Assembly (NCBI GenBank): GCA_002205965.3
Contig: NADL03000752.1
Location: 62,001 to 126,000, forward strand
Reading direction: 5' to 3'
Length of the DNA stretch: 64,000 nucleotides
From: Kappaphycus alvarezii
Lineage: Eukaryota; Rhodophyta; Florideophyceae; Gigartinales; Solieriaceae
The notes under the pieces were generated by a model. It did not search any database, was not told the origin of the DNA, and saw nothing but the letters and a program-made list of their open reading frames with translations. Both the position numbers and the translations under genes were made by a program. Shown piece after piece: positions 22,948 to 32,908 of the stretch. The first letter of the stretch is position 1, and each line of letters starts with the position of its first letter.

Positions 22948-25900
22948 TGGAATGGAGAGGAGAAGATTTAGGAACTGTAAAGCTGCGAAACTCCCAAGTA
23001 GCAAGTATTAAACTGGTAACAATTACGCGATGATCTGCTGAAAATTGGTGTTCTACCGACAACTGAGAAGATATTTGATTGCAAGGTTTTGGGGGGCTGG
23101 ACCAACAGGCAATTCAGCCCAGCTCTACACCCACGTGCATAAAACATAATGAGGAAAGACGATGTCTGAGCCAATCCGGGGGAAGAACTTCGTGCGTAAA
23201 GAAAATACTATGTCTTAACCAATCCAGGGGACGAAAATCACGACAAGTAGAACAAAAAACCCTGTGGATCCCAGGGTAGATTCGTTTCAAGCAGCAGTAC
23301 CTACCGATTGTACCTGCGTTGGAGATGATAGACTGAGAAGGTAGACTAAACCTTATCCAGAAGAATTAGGTGAGGTCAAAGTCAACCTTCTGATTTTTTC
23401 CAGACCGCAACTTCTTCATGTTGTATCCAATCTGATATTTTGGAGCATGAAAAAATCTGTCTCATAATTTGTTTGACGTTTACCGGGTGAAAAGGTGGCT
23501 TCATGTCATACCAGCTTATGGTAGCCACTCAAGTCTCGCTAAAACTATAATGCACATCACAGAAGACCTCTGAGGCAGTCAATTTTGTTATAAGAACTCC
23601 TAGTAGATTATTCGAAGACAATTACCCATCTGTACCCCTTTAAGCCATTCCATTTAAAGTAAGAATCTAGCATGCCCTTGAAGAGTCAGTTTGGTAGGGT
23701 TATATAGGGGCGTATGAAAATTGGAGTGCAAGCTGCCTACAGAAAAACGATTTTACGGGCGATAAACGTGCTACTTCAGCGTAGTTCTGGGAGAAAGAGA
23801 AGGTAGAGAAGGGGCAGTGGCCAGTGGGTTATAGATATGGCGAAAAAAGGCAGACTCAACCATCTATTTACAGTAAGTAAACTTAATTAGCTGAATCGCT
23901 TCCATTTTCTTAAAGTAACGTTCAGTATAGTGACTACTCGGATCCGTACTTAATGTGTCCTCTCCAAACTGTCTTGACCGCTCCCAGAGGAAGCAGTCTA
24001 CTCAACTTGTGTACAAATTTCTGCTAATCGCAACGCTTCGAGCACATATAAAGCATATTAATTAGGCAAATTTTGTGAAGAAAAATAAGTAAACGAGAGC
24101 TATATTTCAAAGGAAAATATCTAGTCGCCATCCCTATATCCTCTACCTATCAGAAAAGAAAGGAATTTATTTGGCACGTATACCAGGTTCTCAGAATCGC
24201 AGCAGATATGTTATGACATCTCGGCGCCCACCGACATAAACTTTTGAAACCCTTTCATCAGTTAATAGAAAAACAGGAATCGTGATCACCAAAACAAATT
24301 AAAATTATCACGCGTGCTCATATACAGTGTTCGTGGTGCTCTATTCTGAATTTATTTGGGAGTATAATTATAGTGTCCTTCATCACGCTTGCAATACGTT
24401 CCCAAAACTTCGGGGAGGCGGTTCTAAACTAAAAATTTCCAACCTCACAATATCGACTTCTTCAAAGAAACTTCCGCGAATCTTTTAACTGTATATGAAG
24501 TTCAGTTCACGCTTGCCTACCAGGATTGAATCCGAATCTATGTTGAAATCACTAGTGCCCTTGTTTTCTGCTCCTAGCCCCTTATCGCTAATTTTAAAGT
24601 CTTTTGATTGTCCACGTCAAGCTTTTGGTTTAACCACGTTAGAGCAATTCCCACTACTCTTTGCTCCATTCGCAAATATTAACATGCTTGGAGTAGACCT
24701 TTCTTATGATTCAACTTCCTCCTCCGTCTCTCCCCCAATGCTCAATTGCCGCGCCTGTGCTAAAATTGAGGGTAAGGAAAGCATTAGTGCTACGCTGCAG
24801 CGAAGTTTAACCGGGAAAGGTCGGGGCTTGGATGCAAATGTATGCGCTACCATTTATTTATGTTCAGGACGGTAAATATGTGAAATCGGCCCTTATAGGG
24901 CACGCAAAGGGAACATGTGATTTTCTCCAAAACACGAGCACCTGGGACCTGCGGCTCTCTCCAAATTTTAAACAATGGAAAATTATTCCGAATACTTGGT
25001 AATATCAGAACAGAGCAAGGAAATCAAGCAACCGTAAATCATTCATGAAATGAATATCTACTGCAGGCTTCAAAAAATATATATGATGCATTGAGCCTGC
25101 CTTATAGATCTGCGTAATCATGGTTCTAGAGAGAGCTGTTCTTCCTCCGAGACGATCACCAATGTCCTAGCTCATAGTTCTATGAAACAGTTGTCGTTGG
25201 CTATATTGCCTGCATTAGAGAGCTGGTAGCAAGATTTTTTTGAAAAACAGAAATTGATGCCCGTGAAGACCTTCTCTCTTACGATTAGTACACGTTCAAG
25301 AGAAAAACTTGGGCAAATTTGTGCGTTACGAACAAAAAATCAAACCAAATAATCAAACCAAATATTGAGATTCCATTGAAAAGTAGCTGTAAGCATACCG
25401 TAAGAAGTATGTTTGGCTATAAGGCAGCTTTGAAAGTTGAGCCTCATGAATCGAGAGATGTTTTCCATAAAATTTTGTAGAAAGCAAACCTATTGTTAGA
25501 TCACGAAATAAGTATAAATTTGCGCTTTTCCCAAGTATTCCGCGTAACATTTGATTGTCTTCCATTACTCGATACATGTGTGGCAGTGGGGGCGTGTATT
25601 GACTCCTATCCAGAGAATAAGACTCGGATAAGTTTCACAGCAAGTGTGTGTTATACCCGCAAGGTGTATTACAGATGCTGAGCTACCGCATGTACCGCAG
25701 TAGTAGGAAGTAATTGTATTTCATTTAAAGGTATCCCTCGATTTTCGCCGCGCGAAAAAAAGACTAATTTTAAAAGCCTTTATTAACATCAACAAGATGC
25801 TGATATCCAACCGCTGAGGTTGAGGGGCATCAGTTCAAAGAAATGAAAGCGGAATCATTATGTGCCACACAATGAAAAGGGGTAGTATAGAACAAAGTCA

Positions 25901-26043
25901 TATTCCTGTAGTATACAGAGCCATCAGTAGCCGCGAAAAATCACCTGTAGAATAGACCTCCGTATTCCCCTAAACTGTTGTGCCAGTGTTCAAAATATTT
26001 ACCCTTGTAGAGTGTTCATACAAGAAAATGCTGCTGGAATATT
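22948..26043. other. Intergenic sequence, no recognised gene
   Basis: A plus-strand open frame with a true ATG at 24495-24875 (126 codons) is the longest here; it has no signal peptide, domain or homologue I can name and is probably chance. A diverged direct repeat around CCAATCC-GGGG is seen at about 23171-23230. No transposon ends were found. Confidence 0.4.
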
Positions 26044-27573
26044 CATCCGCGGCGTTGTCTACATACTTTCCATGATAGTGCAACAGCTGGGCTATTGCCC
26101 AAACATCTCTAGAAAAGGGGGCTTGATGGAAACTCTCTCGAACTGAAGTGGGGCTAGCAACCGTCCGACAGCACAGTGCAGTACCATGCCATGCCGGCAA
26201 AGTTTAGTACAGTACTGCATATGATGTACATAATGTATATACTGTACATACTGTACATACGCTACTGTGCACATCAGGAGGAAGAGGGGAGGTTCATCTA
26301 TTGTAACAGATAAGCTGCCTGATACCCAACCAACTTGTACGTTAGTAGGAGGGGAGGGCTTAATTGGCATAGAGTCAATTCAGAAATATCGGCCTTCACA
26401 TAGAAGTGCCGTCAAGCCGATCATTCCCACCAAGGTCAGTGAGCCTTGCTTAGCGCAGAGTCAATTTCGAACAGTTGGTACCGCAGAAAAGGACAGTTGT
26501 TCATTTATTGAGGAGATACAGGCACTGTTGCTTTTAATGCTGAGAAGTTACCTTCAGAAGAAGTCCGCCCAGATAGTTCTAGTCAAGAGAATCAAAGCCC
26601 CGAAGGAAGTTGGCAGACAACTTCCAAGTCCAGTCCCAAATAGTTAGGAAGACGAGAGTCAACTTCAGACCCAAGAACCACTTTTTCTTACCCCAGTCAC
26701 AGAGCATAGCTGGTAGAGCCTGCCCCTTTAGAGTTGGCTACCGGAGCAGTCACTCAGCTTTCACCCCCACCCCTTCCCATCGCCCGATAACGTCTACTGT
26801 AGCACTTTATTCGTTCGCGACGACTCTCATGTCGGGTAGCTGCCGTTTCCCTTTCCATTGGCGCCACTTTCACCCTATCATCATTCCTTGTATGTGTTAC
26901 CGGGAATGTACACTTAGATAGAAATGCAGGCGTAAAAAACCTCTACGAACAGACTTAGTCAACGTTCTATTCTAACATGCGCCGATCAAGCGACTCGAGA
27001 ATTTTGCTTTCGAGCTAGAGAGACGAAACAGTTTCGTACATGCTCACAAAGAGGCAGGCAACGTCGGAGGATATCGAAGCCCCTCTCTGCGATCCGCAGA
27101 TGTTGTCGTCCCTGACCGAAAAACGGTCGAAAGGCTCAGCGAAAGGGTATGAAATGCTCCAGAATGATTGGTTCAACGTAGGCAGTGAGGTATTGCGGGT
27201 ACAGTGGACATTAACTTCCGGTCCCTGTCCTAGGTGGTTTTCGGAGGACTAAATTTGGCAACTTCGTTTGCGGTAAATCGGATGTTCGGGTTTTTCAAAC
27301 AACAAAAGGTTACGCAAGTGACTGCCTAGTGCAGTCTGCCTGGTGGATGGCCCGAGGGCGGCTTCATGAAGAACGCTAAGACGTATATGCCACTCCCAAG
27401 GAAAACAGAGCACAAACGGCCGGGTGCAATCTTTCCTCATGCAAAGACATGCTGCGGTGACGTTTTTATCGAACGCAGCACGCCTTACGGCTCTCCTCAC
27501 TCCGGTCCTGAAAGGCCGTCTGCCTCACAAGAGTCCAACGCTTAGACCCCCCCATCACTGGTCCGGGAAGTGA

Positions 27574-27794
27574 TGGTAGTGGTATATCTTTACGGGTTGT
27601 ACAGTACGGCACAGAAGCGTGCAGAGGGTATGCAGCAACTAACTACGAATGCGGGCGGCGGGCGGAAACCTGTCGCGCCTACATCACTGGCCGACTAAAC
27701 GCAAAACGGGTAACGAAGTCGCGGAGCTCCTGTTGAGGGCAGGAACCGCGACGGGAATCAGCGAAGGAAGCAAGGCAACGGAAAAAATCGGGAA
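27574..27794 (-). pseudogene. Non-LTR ORF tail fragment (in copy B)
   Basis: Counterpart of 18120-18340 with one amino acid change visible (PDFFRCLASF against PGFFRCLASF). Ends at the stop at 27679. Confidence 0.6.
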
Positions 27795-27987
27795 GTAGCC
27801 GCTTCACATCCGTAATCAGGAAACTACCCAACATCACCCCCCCCCACCTAAATTTCCACCCTTCACCCAGCGGGATCCGTTTCAGCGCACAGTACGTTCC
27901 CCGAGACCACGCTTTACCCTGAATCTGTACCAATGAGTAAAGTGGCCAGAATATGTGTTGGATACGACTAGAATATATGTTGGTTAC

Positions 27988-28009
27988 GCACTAAATACGT
28001 ATTTAGTGC
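27988..28009. repeat. Perfect 22-bp palindrome (copy B)
   Basis: Identical to 18534-18555. Confidence 0.9.
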
Positions 28010-28405
28010 TGCACTGTTTCTACCTTCAGAAACCAAGATAGTCCCTGTTTAATCATTTGTACACGCTGAGTAAATCTAGTCATCCTAACGCACAGAGACC
28101 TATCTACCTCACCCGCGGCCCTCCATCCACTGTGTTTATTTCTATTTGTGTTCCGCAACCGCGCGGAGTTTCAATGTTTTTCTCCTGCCCACTCAGCACC
28201 ACATTTTCATCCTCGGCGCCAGAAGCGTCACCGCGTGCACCACCGCTTCCATCAAGGGCGGGGCTACCCATCACTCCTCCGTTGCCTCATTCGCCGCAAG
28301 GATCAGCCCTAGTCACGGTTCCAGCGCTGAACACTTCCAACTGGAACTTGGAGGATGCACGCTGCGGTCAGCGATCGCTGCGGCCTTCGGCTGGTCCAGT
28401 TCCAC

Positions 28406-28657
28406 CTATAGAGATGGGGAGGCGAGGGCGGCCGCGGCCGCATGACCCGGACCAGCAACGCCGAGAACTGATCCGATACCTTCAAGAGAACCTGCGGCAA
28501 CACCGGACTCGGCATCAGCGGCGGCACCGGCGGAAGTGGTTCCGTGGCTGTGGAAGCCGGCCCCAGAGCTCAGCATACCATGGACGCCGGAACGGGAAAC
28601 AGGAGTGGCGACAGCAGCTCCGAAGAGGGCGAGAATGGTGGCGATCTTAGCAATCAT
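28406..28657 (-). CDS. Candidate small secreted Ala/Gly-rich protein (copy B)
   Basis: Eighty-three codons, identical to 18952-19203 except for one Ala-to-Ser replacement (MLSAGAG becomes MLSSGAG). It has the same MIAK signal peptide with a cleavage site near AVA-TP. Because the whole 4-kb unit is conserved at this level, its preservation says little about selection on the protein. Function unknown. Confidence 0.35.
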   Translation of the reverse strand: MIAKIATILALFGAAVATPVSRSGVHGMLSSGAGFHSHGTTSAGAAADAESGVAAGSLEGIGSVLGVAGPGHAAAAALASPSL

Positions 28658-29466
28658 GATTGGATGCGAGGGTGGTTGGATTTGAACTGGAGGGGGTCTG
28701 AAGCGCTTTGACAGGATAGATTCGCTGCAGGCTCCTCAAGATATTCAACGTCCTGCCTTTGTAGTAAAGGAGGGGGTGTTTCATACGTGTGTTCGGCAAC
28801 AGACATCCCATGACGGGGGATTGATTTGAGGGGCCATCAAGGTGTCCTGCCATGAATTTTGCCTGCCCCGCTGGTTTCATTCCGAGGGGCTACTAAAGTG
28901 TAGAGAGCTCCAGCGGATCCCGAAAAAATAATTCACAACAGGAAGAGCATCTAGCACGGAAAACTGGGCTCCGCTGAAACCGATCAGCTGTCCCATCCTG
29001 ATGGCCAGCTATCTTCCAACGGAGCTGTCAGAGCCAACTGCCAAGGCCCTTCCCGCGTTTCATCTGCCGCGCAGAGCCCCGAGGTACCCTACGTCGGTTT
29101 ATCATACTGTGCATGAACCAAAGTACCTGAACCATGGCTTATGAATTCGTCAGCGTTTCTGTTCCTCCCCCCCACCCCACGCGTTCCGACCGTATCACCT
29201 AATTGGCGGAAAATAATCCGGAATGGCGAACATGGGGGTTCAATTTCTGTAGCAGATATGCTGGCCGATACCCTGTCGACTTGTACAATATAGCAGTACA
29301 GTATGTATGTGCAAAGAAAAGGGTAAAGTTTTGGGTGTTTTTACTGCTGGGATATATTCGATCTATCCTACAGACAACATCCAGACAACCACAATCGACT
29401 CGAAAAGGTGTGGCGACACAATAATGGGAGAGGAAGTACGCTCCATAAAAGGCCGCCTTCAGGCCA

Positions 29467-29545
29467 GGCCGCCTTCAGGCCAGCCATCAAGCAGGGCGCA
29501 TTGGACATCACGGTTGCTGCGGCGTGCCTTTGCATCAACCCCCCC
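29467..29545 (-). pseudogene. Non-LTR ORF tail fragment, RHAAA type (copy B)
   Basis: Identical counterpart of 20012-20090 within copy B. Confidence 0.6.
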
Positions 29546-30248
29546 GAACCTTTCCGGACGTCTCCATTGCCCTGTGCAAAAAATAAAAAGTACCTTCCAA
29601 TGTGAGCTTTAGTTTGCAGAAAGGTAACGGGGTTCCCGGCACGGAAAAAACAAATCCCGGCGCGACCTCGAGGGACAACGTGAAGGAATGGTATGACGCA
29701 AGGTATCGTAAGGGGTTATATGCCCATCAACAGTCCCTGGATGCCAGTCCAGTTTCAGCCCCAAGACATCTGCAGGTACAGGTCGTTTCCGTGGAAAACT
29801 CTGCGCAGCCGGCTTGTCGCAAGTGGTGGTGGTGGTGTTTGCCAATACCCTGGAAGGTCACTGCATACGTGCTGTCCCGTCCGGGCCCTGCTCCACACTT
29901 CCCCAAAATCATGATCCTCACACGCAACCAGGCTTTATATCTTCCCTTAACGTCGCAAACTACAATATTCACTGCGCGCAGTGCCCTATTCCGTTACGTC
30001 GACTGGTTTTTATCGACTAGAAACGGGCCGCGAGCCGTCTGGGTCGGCTGTGGTCTTCACCGCGGGGCAGCTGTGAGGATACAGGGGCTACTGATTCGAT
30101 TGATTCAGACGCTTTAGAACTTCTCCGGTGATTCTTTTTTCCAGTATACAGGGTGGACACGGAGATTGCAGATATTTAAGATTCCAACACAAGACAAGAC
30201 AAGACATTACGAGATGAAGGGGGGAGAGCCGGGGCCCGCCAACAGGAA

Positions 30249-30560
30249 AACTAGCAAGGCGCAGAGTGGTCTAGCATCCGACGGTTAGCCGCCAGGGCGG
30301 TGCGCTGTTGGACCAAGGAGCTAAGAATATGAAAGATCCGTGCGCGTTCGGCCACTGGGTTGGGTCCGCGGCGGGACGCAATGTAATTTGCGATGAGAGA
30401 TATGCCCTTTTCGGCACCAGGTCCAGCTGAGCCATACATGTCGAAGGCAACCGGATGTAACTCGATTGATAGTTCCTGACAAAGGGCCTTGTGATAGGGG
30501 TAAATCGTCGGGAGAAGAGATACTCAGAACCAACTACCCCAAGAAGGAGGTGTTGCAAGC
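30249..30560 (-). pseudogene. Non-LTR retrotransposon ORF tail
   Basis: The minus strand reads ...ALCQELSIELHPVAFDMYG, then GPGAEKGISLIANYIASRRG, AERARIFHILSSLVQQRTAL and NRRMLDHSAPC, with a stop at 30249-30251. This is the C-terminal segment after the endonuclease core in RT proteins of non-LTR type, and it is related to the tail at 21729-21532. It abuts copy B (ending at 30069) on one side and a diverged inverted-repeat-arm fragment on the other. The 5' portion is absent. Confidence 0.6.
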
Positions 30561-30775
30561 GACAAAAGTGCTACCGTGGTATAGTTGAACGAACAAAAAG
30601 GAGTGAATAGGGAAGAAAATTGAGAGGGCTATAATCAAGTATGGAGGAGGCAGGGTCTACCACTGATGCTCGGTGACCAGCGTAGGAAAAAATTTTCTTG
30701 GATCTGGAGTTGACTCTCAACTTACTACTACTCGGGACTTGACTTCAAGTTGTCAGACAACTTGCTTTATGCTTT
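30540..30775 (+). repeat. Diverged fragment of the inverted-repeat-arm family
   Basis: 30545-30700 aligns with 22045-22200 (shared GTGTTG..AGCGACAA.AGTGCTACC..GGTAT, then a purine-rich stretch and a shared TTTTCTTGG). 30707-30763 carries the paired 17-bp palindromes also seen at 17153-17211, in reverse order. This is an older member of the same repeat family, heavily diverged. Confidence 0.65.
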
Positions 30776-30989
30776 TTGTGCGACTAAATTTGTTGACCGC
30801 CCCGCTCGGCTATGCTGACTCACAAATACTCCTACCATTTTATGCAAACAGCCCTTTATATAGAGTTTTCAACCCTCATAATTTGTAGCACCTATACAGT
30901 ACCTAAGTGCCATACGTATCTGCACCGCTACAGTACGGTGCAAAGCATCCCTCTAAAAATAATTGAAAATAAAATTGTAACTACAGTAA

Positions 30990-31064
30990 CAGCGCAGCCA
31001 GCGCAGCATGCCAGCTCATCCAGCGCAGCGTGCAAGATCATCCAGCGCAGCATGCCAAATAATA
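30990..31064. repeat. Minisatellite, 22-bp unit, about 3.4 copies
   Basis: Units begin CAGCGCAGC(A/G)TGC at 30999, 31021 and 31043, with a partial unit before. Unit 2 differs by a few bases and the third unit decays at its end. This marks the transition from mosaic repeats to the AT-rich block. Confidence 0.85.
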
Positions 31065-31363
31065 TCTAGAAGTTACATTATATAACCTTGTACAGGCGAT
31101 TCATGGCCTGTTCGGACAGTGTTCTTCTTCTTCTTCTGTTCGGGCATTGAAAGATTCAAATATTTGCCAATTCGCCGTTATAATATACCGTTAATTACGC
31201 ACTAATATAGAATTAATATCACACCTGTAATTACGAGTAGTGCATTTGCATAGAAAAATATCAAGAAGGGAACAATAAGTACTAATGGGAACCTCGAAAC
31301 CACTTTCTCTGCTAATGTTGACAAATATTCATTTAGAGGGTCCATATTTAATCCCACTGGCCT

Positions 31364-31434
31364 TTAGGCATGCGGCAGCAGCAGTGATGTCCAATGCATC
31401 ATGCCTGCTGACAGGCTTCGAGCCAGCCATTTAG
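31364..31434 (+). pseudogene. Non-LTR ORF tail fragment, RHAAA type
   Basis: The plus strand reads RHAAAAVMSNASCLLTGFEPAI followed by TAG at 31432-31434. It is a close match in content and stop position to the tails at 20.0, 29.5, 31.6 and 53.9 kb. Orientation is opposite to the neighbouring tail at 31690-31537. Confidence 0.6.
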
Positions 31435-31536
31435 GCACATGACTCACATTACCTATTATCCTGAACATGTCTAGCATACATTGGGGGATAGCTGAACCGC
31501 ATTTTTCAAAAATTAAAGAACCAAATCAATCTCCTC

Positions 31537-31690
31537 TTTGGTGGGGAATTTTGGGATGTTTTTTATCCATGAAACGAGGGATGTCTTGTTGCGGGGAAAA
31601 GCTTTCAATGTAAAGGATTGGTGGGAAGCCGTCAAACGTTAAGAAACTGGCTGGAGATCAGTCAAAAGGCACGCCGCATTGCACATCGCC
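31537..31690 (-). pseudogene. Non-LTR ORF tail plus conserved 3' terminus
   Basis: The minus strand reads AMCNAACLLTDLQPVS with a stop, then a 3' UTR (TTTGACGGCTTCCCACCAAT...) that parallels 53860-53737 base for base over most of its length. It ends in CATCCCAAAATTCCCC at about 31541. It therefore shares both ORF end and 3' end with the 53.7-54.3 kb copy and is severely 5' truncated. Confidence 0.7.
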
Positions 31691-32428
31691 TTTTGGTCTA
31701 ATCTTTCTGCCCTTTATTCCTCTGTTTCGTGACTTTTTTCATTTGCCTATTTTAATCCTCCAAAGGGGCTCCTGAATTAACACTACATTCCAGACGCTTT
31801 GAAAAGAATTTAATTTTGTCTTACGAACTCGAAGACTATCCCGGTTTGGTGCGAAAAATTACCTAATGCTATAGTTATGCCGGACACTGCTATCCAATGC
31901 ATAGAACAGAAAAAATTTTTTTATAGTTTTGTCAGTTACTAGATAATTGAAGATTTCGAAGTATTCAAAGGCCCTGAGGGATCAGAAATAAGATCATAAA
32001 GGAGTAAATAAGACCTAAAACCCAAACAAACATGAGAGAAGGGCGAAATTTGATTAAAATAATCACATATTCTCCTCCACTGATTCATATGGGCATGAGG
32101 TCGATAGAATGGATGTTAGAAATGTCTGTGAAATCAGATAACAGCAATTCAACATAGGTGAGTGTCATGGTGGGAAAATATACAAATAAATGTACTGTAA
32201 AAAAGATCCCTTCGAACAGCGATACATGATGAATTTTGACTTCTTAAGACCCATTGCACTACCATGCCACCACAAGCAACTCAGAAAAAGTCGAGCAGGT
32301 TGAGTAAAACTTATTCTCTTGCAGGTAAATTGCAGTATTCTCAATTCCCATGATGAAAGATTCTACCATACCATTCCAAATTTGTTCTCGTTTACACAAA
32401 GTTGCGGTCTCTGTCGCTTTTGTTTCAT

Positions 32429-32908
32429 CTAGTGTCTATCCGTCATAGCACTGTCCTCATATGAGGCACACTTTGTCCTCATATGTGGACAGTTTCCGTT
32501 ACATTTTGGAAAAGTAAATTTCTTTGGAAGCCCGAAAATTTTACTGCAAACAAGTTTTTTTATGTAAGGTTACAGTGTAGTAATTCTTATTGTACATGTG
32601 CCCTCGTTTCTGAAATCCTCTACGATAATACGAACTGCATTTCCTTCCAAAATGAAGTCTTTTTCGCAACTTCTTGCTAAGAGCGGAAGCTGGTGAGGGA
32701 AAATTGCTCTAGCCTTAACCGAGGACAACAATCTTGAAAATTTTGTCTTAATCGGCCATCTGCACTCATAAACTAATGCAGAGGGACAAAAAATGCGCTG
32801 AAGTAAAAGAAATTTGTCTTGAAAAGAAGTGCTAAAAATAGTCCTCATATGAGGACAAATATGAGGGCAAGTGTTCTCATATGAGGAAAACGGTCCAATA
32901 GAAACTAG
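32429..32908. mobile_element. MITE-like element with CCTCATATGAGG-bearing terminal repeats
   Basis: The two ends are inverted. The left end reads CTAGTGTCTAT...CCTCATATGAGG..ACACTT..CCTCATATG. The right end's complement reads CTAGTTTCTAT...CCTCATATGAGA.ACACTT..CCTCATAT..CCTCATATGAGGAC. Each end thus carries two or three copies of a 12-bp palindrome. Total length is about 480 bp with no coding capacity. That is typical of a non-autonomous DNA transposon, but no autonomous partner is in the window and the target duplication could not be fixed. Confidence 0.65.

Larger units (their letters stand above)
26044..30069 (+). repeat. 4.0-kb direct repeat unit, copy B
   Basis: Near-identical to 16590-20613, but in a different context: no inverted-repeat arms flank it. 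The flanks differ immediately outside both boundaries (left ...ggaatatt before catccgcgg; right gctgtgagg after ggggca). It differs from copy A by about 13 substitutions and two extra C residues, in C-runs near 29170 and 29657. No target-site duplication is evident at either copy. Confidence 0.92.
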
